A stretch of DNA of 64,000 nucleotides, taken from Pyxidicoccus sp. MSG2 (GTDB taxonomy: Bacteria > Myxococcota > Myxococcia > Myxococcales > Myxococcaceae). The notes beneath the pieces were generated by a model, which worked only from the letters and a program-made list of their open reading frames with translations, did no database searches and was not told the DNA's origin. The translations under genes were made by a program, and so were the position numbers. Every line of letters starts with the position of its first letter. The first letter of the stretch is position 1. The stretch lies in NCBI RefSeq assembly GCF_026626705.1, contig NZ_JAPNKC010000001.1:6528001-6592000 (forward strand), given 5' to 3'. Shown here in pieces: positions 34,007-41,833 of this stretch.

Positions 34007-35125
34007 ATGGGCAACAAGTTCCGCAGCATCGAGACGAAGCACCACGAGGAGCGCGACGCCTTCTTCGACGACTTGAAGAAGCTGGACCGCAGGGCCTTCA
34101 TGCGGGTGGCGGGCATCTCCGCCGGCATCGTCGCCGGAATGGGGCTGAGGACGCCGCAGAGCTTCCAGCTCGTCAACGTGGCCGAGGCGCAGGGGACGAA
34201 GCCGCGCTTCTCCTTCGCGTACATCTCCGACACGCACCTGTATGACCAGAAGCTGAATGACCGCTTCGTCCGCTCCATCCTCAAGGCGGTGGACGACGTG
34301 AATGCGCTGGACCCGCAGCCGGACTTCGTCCTCTTCGGCGGTGACCTGGCGCAGCTCGGGCAGGCCGTCGAGCTGAAGCTGGGCGCGCAGATTCTGAAGA
34401 ACCTGAAGGCGCCCGTGAAGATGATGGTGGGCGAGCACGACTGGTTCCTCGACATGGGCGAGCTGTGGCGCGACTTGTTCGGCCCGCCGAACTACTCGTT
34501 CGACCACAAGGGCGTGCACTTCGTGGTGCTCAACTCCATCCTGGAGAAGGACTTCTGGACGGAGCGGAAGCTCACGCCCATGGAGCGGATGAAGATTGTC
34601 GCCGGCCTGGACAATGGCATCCAGTCACGCTTCGAGGTGGGCGGCGAGCAGCGCGCGTGGCTCCAGCAGGACCTGGCGAAGGTGGACAAGAAGACGCCGC
34701 TCATCGTCTTCAGCCACTCGCCGCTCTACAAGTACTACCGGCCCTGGAACTTCTGGACGGACGACGCGGACGACGTGCAGGCCCTCCTCAAGCCTTTCGA
34801 GAAGGTCACCGTCATCCACGGGCACACGCACCAACTGCTGAGCAACCAGATTGGGAACATCAGCTTCCACGGCATGCTGTCCACGGCGTGGCCGTGGCCG
34901 TACGCGCCGGAGGGGTTGCCGAAGCTGACGGTGCAGATGAACCGGCCGGACCCGTTCAGCCAGTTCGACGGGTGCGGCAACGGGCGCATGGACGTGTTGG
35001 AGTCGGGGCTGGTGGACAAGCTGTACAACCTCTGGGAGCGCAACCCCGTCACCGTGCGCGCGAGCTACCTCGCGTCGGGTGGGAAGCAGGATGCGCCGCC
35101 CCGGACCAGGCTGCCGAGCTACTGA
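34007..35125 (+). CDS. Exported metallophosphoesterase
   Basis: 372 residues from the ATG at 34007, behind a GAGGAGGAGG ribosome site. The N-terminus has a Tat-like signal, DRRAFMRVAGISAGIVAGMG (about residues 27-46), so it is probably exported folded. The calcineurin-like phosphoesterase motifs follow: SDTHLYD (Asp, His), FGGDLAQLG (GD), GEHDW (the usual GNHD with Asn replaced by Glu), SHSPLY (His), and GHTHQL. The two-metal site is otherwise complete. The Asn-to-Glu change at a metal-bridging position is notable. It lies between a di-heme peroxidase and a c-type cytochrome, an uncommon setting. The substrate is unknown. Confidence 0.85.
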   Translation: MGNKFRSIETKHHEERDAFFDDLKKLDRRAFMRVAGISAGIVAGMGLRTPQSFQLVNVAEAQGTKPRFSFAYISDTHLYDQKLNDRFVRSILKAVDDVNALDPQPDFVLFGGDLAQLGQAVELKLGAQILKNLKAPVKMMVGEHDWFLDMGELWRDLFGPPNYSFDHKGVHFVVLNSILEKDFWTERKLTPMERMKIVAGLDNGIQSRFEVGGEQRAWLQQDLAKVDKKTPLIVFSHSPLYKYYRPWNFWTDDADDVQALLKPFEKVTVIHGHTHQLLSNQIGNISFHGMLSTAWPWPYAPEGLPKLTVQMNRPDPFSQFDGCGNGRMDVLESGLVDKLYNLWERNPVTVRASYLASGGKQDAPPRTRLPSY

Positions 35126-35140
35126 GCGCGAGGGGACACC

Positions 35141-35950
35141 ATGACCATTCGGATGAAGCTGCTTGTAGGCGCGGGAGCGCTCCTGTCCTTCGCGGGCGGT
35201 GTGGCACTGGCCGGCGAGGACTCCGCCGCCCCCGAGGTGAAGAAGCATGCGGTGCCGACCTCGAAGGACGGCGACCTCGTGGTGGGGCTGTGCGACGGCG
35301 TCACCTCGTTGGAGGTGGACGGCGTGAAGGAGGGGCAGAAGCTGACGCGCGAGCAGGCACAGCGCGTGTCGGGGGCCCTGATGGAGCAGTGGTTGAAGAA
35401 GAACCCGGACGCGAACTGGGACCCGGCGCCAGTCGTTGCGCAGGCGCCCACGCCGCCGAAGACGCCGGGCAGTCCGCCGGCGGTGCCTGCCACGCCGCAG
35501 AAGCCGTCGTCCGGAGGGACGATGGTGGGCGGCGGCGTGAAGCCGGAGAGCGGCGGGAAGGACGTGAAGAAGCAGCAGGGCGCCAACCTCCAGGACGGGC
35601 ACACCTACGGCGCGTTCTCCCAGCGGGACGAGGCCATCTGGGCGGCGTCCACGCAGGCGTTCGTGGAGGAGGGCCACCGCGTGTTCCACGACGCGGAACT
35701 GCTGGGCGGCACGGTGGCCGTGTCGTGTGACATGTGCCACCCGGACGCGTCCAACACGCACCCGGAGACGTATCCGAAGTACCAGGTGCAGCTCGGTCGC
35801 GTGGCGCTGCTGCGCGACATGATCAACTGGTGCATCGAGAACCCGGTGCGCGGCAAGCCGCTCGCGGATGACGACCCGAAGATGCGCGCGATGGAGGCGT
35901 ACATCTACGCGAAGCGGAAGGGGACTCCGCTGGAGTACGGGAAGAAGTAA
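35141..35950 (+). CDS. Exported mono-heme c-type cytochrome
   Basis: 269 residues with a signal peptide (residues 1-24, ending VALAGE). A Pro/Gly-rich linker spans about residues 95-150. The heme site CDMCH is at C196, C199 and H200, followed by NTHPETYPKYQ and LLRDMINWCIENPVRGKPL. That second block resembles SoxA/TsdA-type cytochromes and holds a possible heme ligand (Met or Cys). A first domain (residues about 40-90) has no heme motif. It probably passes electrons to or from the di-heme peroxidase in the same operon, in the periplasm. The specific partner reaction is inferred. Confidence 0.82.
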   Translation: MTIRMKLLVGAGALLSFAGGVALAGEDSAAPEVKKHAVPTSKDGDLVVGLCDGVTSLEVDGVKEGQKLTREQAQRVSGALMEQWLKKNPDANWDPAPVVAQAPTPPKTPGSPPAVPATPQKPSSGGTMVGGGVKPESGGKDVKKQQGANLQDGHTYGAFSQRDEAIWAASTQAFVEEGHRVFHDAELLGGTVAVSCDMCHPDASNTHPETYPKYQVQLGRVALLRDMINWCIENPVRGKPLADDDPKMRAMEAYIYAKRKGTPLEYGKK

Positions 35951-36015
35951 CCGGGTTGCAGTGCCTGATATGACCTCCGGCCGGCCTGGGCTTCGGGGCC
36001 GGCTGGGGAGTCCTG

Positions 36016-36702
36016 ATGTGGCGCTGGAGTTGTTGGCTGTGGCTGTGCGCGGTGCTGTGGTCGTGCGCGTCGACTCCGGCGTCCTCTGTCGAGCGGGACG
36101 TGGCGGAGTACCCGGAGGCGTACACCCGGCTGGATGAGGGCGCTTGCGTCACGTTCCTCTGTGCGGGGGATGCGTGCGGCCTCTTCCGCTGTGAGGACGC
36201 GCCGCCCGAACCGGGGCGCATCGTGCGGACGCGGGGCACCTTCGTGCTTCCGCCGAGCGCGGTTCAGTCACCGCAGCGGAACTGGGGCTACCCGTGGGTG
36301 ACGCCGGGTCAGTCTGAGCCGGTCTTCGTCATCCGCTGGTACGGGCGGGAGTTGCTGCCGAGCCAGAGGCGGCTGCTGGAGATGGCGCAGGCGCTGGCGA
36401 CGAAGCCTCGGGAGAAGCACCACATCTTCCCACGAGAAGAGGGGCTGCGGCAGCGCTTCGAGCAACAAGGCATCAACATTCACAAAGAAACCATGCTGCT
36501 CGACATCGACACCCACCATCGCATCCACAAAGGTCCCAGTGGAGGGCCTTGGAACCTGGCGTGGCGGAACTTCCTCAATGCGCACGAATTCGCGACCAAG
36601 GAAGACATGTACCGATACGCGCGGGAACTGATCATTCGCTTCAACCTGATAGGCCCCATCCTGCCCTACCATCTGTTGGTAGGCCCGCCCATCGAGTACT
36701 GA
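36016..36702 (+). CDS. SitA6-type polymorphic toxin lipoprotein (TIGR02269/DUF2380)
   Basis: 228 residues. A short Trp-rich lipoprotein signal ends at C17 (LWSC). The middle has cysteines in CVTFLCAGDACGLFRCED. The C-terminal domain contains KHHIFPRE (H135, H136) and IDTHHRIHKGPSGGPWNLAW (H167, H168), an HNH/GHH nuclease-like pattern. In Myxococcus, SitA lipoproteins pass between cells by TraAB outer-membrane exchange and kill recipients lacking the matching SitI. The double-CXXCG immunity gene follows 3 bases later. From about 36440 onward the codons become visibly less GC-rich, which fits swapping of the toxin domain. Nuclease activity is inferred from motifs. Confidence 0.82.
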   Translation: MWRWSCWLWLCAVLWSCASTPASSVERDVAEYPEAYTRLDEGACVTFLCAGDACGLFRCEDAPPEPGRIVRTRGTFVLPPSAVQSPQRNWGYPWVTPGQSEPVFVIRWYGRELLPSQRRLLEMAQALATKPREKHHIFPREEGLRQRFEQQGINIHKETMLLDIDTHHRIHKGPSGGPWNLAWRNFLNAHEFATKEDMYRYARELIIRFNLIGPILPYHLLVGPPIEY

Positions 36703-36705
36703 GAC

Positions 36706-37425
36706 ATGCCCCGGTTCTTCACGCTCCCACTCGCGGATTACATGCGCCAGAAGGGCAGTTACAACGCCAGGCGCAAGTGGAGCCTGCCAGGAATCACCTG
36801 CCCTCTTTGCAAGGCAACCTGGGCCAGAGGGGGGCTCAACTACCCTGCGGTGGACCTCTCCGAACTTCCTGTCGCGAAGAAGCTATCGAGGGCCTACCTT
36901 GAGGAAGACTTCGAGGAGTTCGAACGCCTGCGCGACCAGGTCCGTCCACTGCTCCCTCCGGACCACCCACTGGGACCCGGAGCCCTGTTCGGCCCTTTGG
37001 TGGGAAAGGCCAGAGGTCCCTTCTCCGCATTCATCAACCAGTACGGAGACACCTTGCTTGTCCGGCCTGATGCTCTGGAACTGGTGCAGGCGCAGGGACT
37101 CCGCGGCCTGCGAGGCTGTCGCACGGAGATGCTCTTCCGCCCCAAGGGCGTCCCGGAGCTCCTCGACCTGCACATCGAACCGCGCGGGCTCCTGCACGCG
37201 GACTGCATCCCGAAGAGCACGCCCCCACCGTGCCCCAAGTGCGGCCGTCATGGCTTCAGCCTGCCGAAGGAGCCCATCCTCGACGGAGCCTCCCTCCCCA
37301 CGGACCTGGACCTCTTCCGCCTGCGCAACTTCGCCACCGTGCTCATCGTCACCGAGCGCTTCAAGGACGTCGTGGAGCGCTTCGAACTGGACGGCCTGAC
37401 CTTCCGCGAGCTGCCGGTGCGCTGA
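36706..37425 (+). CDS. SitI6-type double-CXXCG immunity protein (TIGR02264)
   Basis: 239 residues, no signal peptide, so cytoplasmic. Two zinc-ribbon-like knuckles are present: CPLC (C32, C35) and CPKCG (C176, C179); further cysteines (GCRTEM, ADCIP) may complete metal sites. This is the Gmx_para_CXXCG family, now linked to immunity against SitA6-type toxins. It begins 3 bases after the toxin gene, so both are made together. The protein should neutralise the cognate toxin in the producer and in kin. Early codons are less GC-rich than most genes here, like the toxin tail. Confidence 0.82.
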   Translation: MPRFFTLPLADYMRQKGSYNARRKWSLPGITCPLCKATWARGGLNYPAVDLSELPVAKKLSRAYLEEDFEEFERLRDQVRPLLPPDHPLGPGALFGPLVGKARGPFSAFINQYGDTLLVRPDALELVQAQGLRGLRGCRTEMLFRPKGVPELLDLHIEPRGLLHADCIPKSTPPPCPKCGRHGFSLPKEPILDGASLPTDLDLFRLRNFATVLIVTERFKDVVERFELDGLTFRELPVR

Positions 37426-37569
37426 AGCAACTCCGTCACCGGCAGGCCACCGTGGAAGCGCCCCTTCCTCCTCCAGAGGCCAGGGAAGGCGCCAACCGCC
37501 AACAGCACCACGCGTCGTGTCTTCCTACCTTCATTCCCGAGAGTCCGTAGCCCTGCTCGGGAGGAAGCC

Positions 37570-38808
37570 GTGGCCGAAGCACCGGCGCAGACACCACTGA
37601 GTACACTCCGCATCGACCGGTCCGCCGCGCCCCTCAAGCGACACCGCCGGATGCGCTGGCTCATCCCCACGGTGCTCCTGCTCGCCGTCCTCACCCTGCT
37701 CGGCGTCTCCCTCTCCCGTCGCGCTCCCACCGTGCACGTGGCCGAGGTCCGCGAGCCACTCCCGGGGGAGCAACAGACCGAGCTGTCCGCCGCCGGCTAT
37801 GTCGACTCGCGGCGCCGCTCCGTCATCGCGCCGCAGATTCCCGGCCTCCTGGTGGACGTCACCGTGGAGGAGGGCGAGCCCGTGAAGCAGGGGCAGGTGA
37901 TTGCCCGCCTGGACGACCGCGATGCCCGCGTCGCGCTCGACCGCGCCGAGGCCGAAGTCCTCGCCGCCCAGGCCCAGCTCGCCGCCTCGCGCGCCCAGGC
38001 CCAGAACGCCCGACGCACCACCGAGCGCACCCGCAACCTCGCGAAGCAGGGCGTCATCCCCAGCGCCGAGCTCCTCGACGTGGAGACCGCCGGCAGCGCC
38101 TCCCAGGAGGAGCTCAACGCCGCCAGCGCCCGGCTCGGTGTCGCCGTCCGCGTCCGCGAGGGCGCGCGCCTGCAGCTCTCGCACACCGTGGTGCGGGCGC
38201 CCTTCGACGGCGTGGTGGCACGCAAGCTCGCGGACGAGGGCGCCATGCTCGCGCCGGCCGCGCTCGAGGGCACCGACCTGGGCGGCATCATCGAGCTGGT
38301 GGACCTGGACGCGCTCGAAGTCGAGGCCGAGGTCAGCGAGGAGCAGCTCTCCCGCATCCAGCCGGGGCAGCCCGCGCTCATCTTCCTGGATGCCTTCCCC
38401 GACCGCGCCTTCTCCGCGAGCGTGGCCACGGTTCGCCCCGCCATCGACCGCTCCAAGGCCACCGCCACGGTGATGGTCCGCTTCCAGTCCGTCCCCAAGG
38501 GAGCGCTGCCGGACATGGGCGCCAAGGTGTCCTTCCTCCGCGAGCCGCTGCCACCCGACGCGTTGGACGCGAAGGCCCGGTCCTCACGCGTGCCCTCCAG
38601 CGCGGTGGTGCAGGACGGCGGCGGACCCGCGGTGTGGGTGGTGAAGGACGGGCGGCTCGCGCGGCAGCCGGTGCGATTGGGCGCACGCGTGGGCGAGGAG
38701 GTGTCGCTGGTGGAGGGGCCTCCCGCGGGGACGCAGGTGGTGGTGGCGCCGGACTCGCGGCGGCTGCGCGAGGGCCGGCGCGTGAAGGTGGAAGCGGGGA
38801 GCGGATGA
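37570..38808 (+). CDS. Efflux periplasmic adaptor (HlyD/MacA-like)
   Basis: 412 residues from a GTG at 37570 behind GGGAGGA. One N-terminal transmembrane anchor (LIPTVLLLAVLTLLGVSL) is followed by the membrane-fusion-protein layout. A lipoyl half-site is SVIAPQIPGLLVDVTVEEGE..VKQGQVIARLDD. An alpha-helical hairpin follows (about residues 125-190). Then come the second lipoyl half HTVVRAPFDGVVARKLADEGA and beta-barrel domains. The protein bridges the inner-membrane transporter to an outer-membrane channel, which is not encoded here. Its stop overlaps the ATPase start by 4 bases. With the next three genes it forms a MacAB-like efflux operon. Confidence 0.9.
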   Translation: MAEAPAQTPLSTLRIDRSAAPLKRHRRMRWLIPTVLLLAVLTLLGVSLSRRAPTVHVAEVREPLPGEQQTELSAAGYVDSRRRSVIAPQIPGLLVDVTVEEGEPVKQGQVIARLDDRDARVALDRAEAEVLAAQAQLAASRAQAQNARRTTERTRNLAKQGVIPSAELLDVETAGSASQEELNAASARLGVAVRVREGARLQLSHTVVRAPFDGVVARKLADEGAMLAPAALEGTDLGGIIELVDLDALEVEAEVSEEQLSRIQPGQPALIFLDAFPDRAFSASVATVRPAIDRSKATATVMVRFQSVPKGALPDMGAKVSFLREPLPPDALDAKARSSRVPSSAVVQDGGGPAVWVVKDGRLARQPVRLGARVGEEVSLVEGPPAGTQVVVAPDSRRLREGRRVKVEAGSG

Positions 38809-39500
38809 GCCTCGAAGTCGTCCCAGCCGCGCTCCCCATGGTCCGTCTGGAGGGCGTGTCCAAGACGTACCGGCGCGGCACCGTGGAGGTGCCCGTGCTG
38901 GAGGCGGTGGACCTGTCCATCGCCACCGGCGCCTTCGAGGCCTTCATGGGCCCGTCCGGCTCCGGCAAGTCCACGCTGCTCAACCTCATCTCCGGGTTGG
39001 ACAGGCCCACCACGGGCATCGTCGAGGTGGCCGGCCGCAACCTGGCCGAGCTGGACGACCGCGAGCTGAGTGACTGGCGCGCCGCCCATGTGGGCTTCGT
39101 CTTCCAGCTCTACAACCTCATCCCCGTGCTCACCGCGGCGGAGAACGTGGAATTGCCGCTGCTGCTGACGTCACTGTCGCGCGTCGAGCGGCGCCGGCAC
39201 GTGGCCGCCGCGCTGGACCTCGTGGGGCTGTCTCACCGGGTGAGCCACCGCCCGCCGCAGATGTCCGGCGGCGAGCAGCAGCGCGTGGCCATCGCCCGCG
39301 CCATCGTCACCGACCCGGACCTCATCATCGCGGACGAGCCCACCGGGGACCTGGACCGCAAGTCAGCCGAGAGCGTGCTGGACCTCTTCGGGGTGCTCCA
39401 CCAGGAGTTGCACAAGACGCTCGTCATGGTGACGCACGACCCGCACGCCGCCGAGCGGGCCGAGCGGGTGCACCACCTGGAGAAGGGGGTGCTCCAGTGA
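38805..39500 (+). CDS. ABC transporter ATP-binding protein (MacB/LolD-like)
   Basis: 231 residues. Walker A is GPSGSGKST, the Q-loop is VFQLYNLIP, the signature is [15 protein letters not shown], Walker B is [12 protein letters not shown], and the switch His is in VMVTHDPHA. The segment [19 protein letters not shown] is typical of the MacB/LolD/FtsE group, which works with FtsX-type permeases by mechanotransmission. It overlaps the adaptor gene upstream (ATGA) and the permease downstream (GTGA), so the three are translationally coupled. Confidence 0.93.
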   Translation: MSLEVVPAALPMVRLEGVSKTYRRGTVEVPVLEAVDLSIATGAFEAFMGPSGSGKSTLLNLISGLDRPTTGIVEVAGRNLAELDDRELSDWRAAHVGFVFQLYNLIPVLTAAENVELPLLLTSLSRVERRRHVAAALDLVGLSHRVSHRPPQMSGGEQQRVAIARAIVTDPDLIIADEPTGDLDRKSAESVLDLFGVLHQELHKTLVMVTHDPHAAERAERVHHLEKGVLQ

Positions 39501-40663
39501 ACTACGTGCGGCTCGCGTGCCGCGATTTGCTGCGCAACCCGCTGCGCCTGACGCTCACCATCCTCGCGGGCGCGGTGGGTGTGACGGCCTTCATCTTCCT
39601 GCGCACCGTCATCGACATCTTCTACTTCGGCGCGGAGGCGGCGCAGGTGGACCGGCTCATCGTCCGCAACAAGGTCGCCATCACCCAGCCGCTGCCGCTG
39701 TCCTACTACGCGCGCATCGCCGCACTGCCTGGCGTCACCGCCGTGACGCATCAGGAGTGGTTCGGTGGGACGCTGGGCGAGACGCAGAAGGACTTCTTCG
39801 CCAACTTCGCCGTCGACCCCGGCACCTTCCTCGGGGTGTTCCCCGAGTTCGTCACCACGCCCGCGGAGCTGTCCGCCTTTCGGAGCGACCCGTGCGGCGC
39901 GCTGATAGGCGAGAAGCTGGCCCGGCGCTTCGGCTGGAAGACCGGAGACCGGGTGACGCTCAAGGGGCAGATATACCCTGGTGATTGGACGTTCAACGTG
40001 CGCGGCATCTACACCGGCGCGCGCCCCAGCACGGACACCACCGCGCTGATGTTCGGCTACCGCTGCCTCAACGAGAGCACGCGGCTGCCCAAGGCCATGA
40101 AGGACCAGGTCGGCATCTACGCGGTGCGCGTGGATGACCCGGCGCGCTCGACCCAGGTGGCGGCGGCCATCGACGCCATGTTCGACAACAGCCCGTACCC
40201 GACGAAGACGGAGAGCGAGAAGGCCTTCCAGCTCGGCTTCGTGGCCATGTCGTCCGCCATCCTCACCGCGGTGAAGGTGGTGTCCACCGTCATCCTGCTC
40301 ATCATCCTGCTCGTGATTGGCAACACGCTGGCCATGGGCGTGCGCGAGCGCACGCGCGACATCGCGACCCTGCGCGCCATGGGCTTCCGCCCTCGCACGG
40401 TGGTGATGCTGGTGCTGGCCGAGTCCTCCGTCATCGGCTTCGCGGCCGCGGCGCTGGGCGTGCTGGCCGCGCCGTCGCTGGTGAATGGCTTCGCGCGGCT
40501 CATCGCCTCGCAGTTCGGCCAGCTCCCGGACAACGTGATGCGGGGGCGCACGCTCGTCGTGTCCGCGCTCGCGGCGGTGGTGGTGTCGTTGCTGGCGGGA
40601 GTGGGGCCCGCCCTGCGCGCGGTGCGCCTGCCGGTGGCGGAAGGCCTGAGGAAGGTGGCCTGA
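39497..40663 (+). CDS. FtsX-type ABC permease 1
   Basis: 388 residues from a GTG overlapping the ATPase stop. One N-terminal helix (LTLTILAGAVGVTAFIFL), a periplasmic domain of about 200 residues, and three C-terminal helices fit the MacB/FtsX permease fold. The conserved cytoplasmic loop is VRERTRDIATLRAMGFRPRTV, ahead of the second-last helix. It likely forms a heterodimer with the second FtsX-type permease directly downstream (3-base gap). The substrate of the system, perhaps a lipid, peptide or macrolide-like compound, is not determined by sequence. Confidence 0.9.
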   Translation: MNYVRLACRDLLRNPLRLTLTILAGAVGVTAFIFLRTVIDIFYFGAEAAQVDRLIVRNKVAITQPLPLSYYARIAALPGVTAVTHQEWFGGTLGETQKDFFANFAVDPGTFLGVFPEFVTTPAELSAFRSDPCGALIGEKLARRFGWKTGDRVTLKGQIYPGDWTFNVRGIYTGARPSTDTTALMFGYRCLNESTRLPKAMKDQVGIYAVRVDDPARSTQVAAAIDAMFDNSPYPTKTESEKAFQLGFVAMSSAILTAVKVVSTVILLIILLVIGNTLAMGVRERTRDIATLRAMGFRPRTVVMLVLAESSVIGFAAAALGVLAAPSLVNGFARLIASQFGQLPDNVMRGRTLVVSALAAVVVSLLAGVGPALRAVRLPVAEGLRKVA

Positions 40664-40666
40664 GCC

Positions 40667-41824
40667 ATGGTGCCGCTCTTCTACAACGCGCGCAGCCTCT
40701 GGGCGCGCCGGCTGTCCACCGGCCTCACGGTGGTGGGCCTGGGCCTGGTGGTGTTCGTCTTCTCCGCGGTGCTGATGCTGGCCAATGGCATCGAGTCCGC
40801 GCTCGCCTCGGGCGGAGATGCGTCCAACGCCGTCATCCTGCGCAAGGGCGCCACCGGCGAGCTGGTCAGCGGGGTGGAGCGGGACGCGGTGCGCATCCTC
40901 ACCACGGACCCGGCGGTGGCGTCCGGGCCGGACGGCGCGCCGTTGGTGTCTGGAGAGTTGGTGGTGCTGGTGACGCTGCCTCGCGGGGGGACCCAGGAGA
41001 TGAACACCACCGCGCGAGGCATCGGCGCGGAGAGCTTCACGGCGCGGCCGGAGGTGCAACTCGTCTCCGGGCGCAGGCCCCGGCCGGGTACGAATGAAGT
41101 CGTGTTGGGCCGCGCGCTGGTCGGCTCCTCACCGGACGCCACCCCGGGCGGCGAGCTGCGCTTCGCCCAGCAGCGCTGGCCGGTGGTGGGCGTCTTCGCG
41201 GCTCGGGGCGGCGCCTTCGAGTCCGAGCTGTGGGGCGACGCCACGCGCCTGGGGGCGGCCTTCGGACGGGACGGCTACAGCTCCGCGCTGGTGCGGCTGC
41301 GCTCCCCCGCGGCGATGGAGGCCTTCGTGAAGCGCGTGGAGGCGGACCCGCGCTTCACGCTGGAGGCGAAGCCGGAGCCTGAATACTGGGAGGACCAGGC
41401 CAGCGGGCTGGCGACGTTCATCCGCGTGCTGGGCCTGTTCGTGTCCTTCGTGTTCAGCGTGGGCGCGGTGCTGGGGGCGATGATTACGATGTACGCCCAG
41501 GTGGCGACGCGCATCGCCGAGCTCGGCATGCTGCGCGCGGTGGGCTTCCGGCGGCGCAGCGTGCTGGCCAGCGTGGTGGCGGAGTCCGCCATGCTCGGCG
41601 CCGCGGGCGGGGTGCTCGGCGCGCTGGGGGCGCTGGCCACGCGGTGGATTCACATCCGCACGCTCAACTTCCAGACCTTCGCCGAGGTGAGCTTCGGCTT
41701 CACGCCCACGCCGGGCATCGTCGTGGGCGCGCTGTTGTTCGGCACGCTGATGGGGCTCATCGGCGGGCTGCTGCCCGCGCTGCGCGCGGCGCGCCTGTCC
41801 ATCCTCGACGCGCTGCGGGCCTGA
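40667..41824 (+). CDS. FtsX-type ABC permease 2
   Basis: 385 residues. It has the same layout as the preceding permease: N-terminal helix (LSTGLTVVGLGLVVFVFSAVL), periplasmic region, three C-terminal helices, and the loop VATRIAELGMLRAVGFRRRSV. The periplasmic domains of the two permeases clearly differ in sequence, so a functional heterodimer is likely, as in other four-gene HlyD-ABC-FtsX-FtsX systems. It is the last gene of the operon; the next gene is convergent with 9 bases between stops. Confidence 0.9.
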   Translation: MVPLFYNARSLWARRLSTGLTVVGLGLVVFVFSAVLMLANGIESALASGGDASNAVILRKGATGELVSGVERDAVRILTTDPAVASGPDGAPLVSGELVVLVTLPRGGTQEMNTTARGIGAESFTARPEVQLVSGRRPRPGTNEVVLGRALVGSSPDATPGGELRFAQQRWPVVGVFAARGGAFESELWGDATRLGAAFGRDGYSSALVRLRSPAAMEAFVKRVEADPRFTLEAKPEPEYWEDQASGLATFIRVLGLFVSFVFSVGAVLGAMITMYAQVATRIAELGMLRAVGFRRRSVLASVVAESAMLGAAGGVLGALGALATRWIHIRTLNFQTFAEVSFGFTPTPGIVVGALLFGTLMGLIGGLLPALRAARLSILDALRA

Positions 41825-41833
41825 GCGCGGGAC

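Noticed and set aside
36016-37425. Genomic island or prophage around the toxin pair
   Set aside because: No integrase, transposase, tRNA or flanking direct repeat is seen; only the pair itself shows altered composition.
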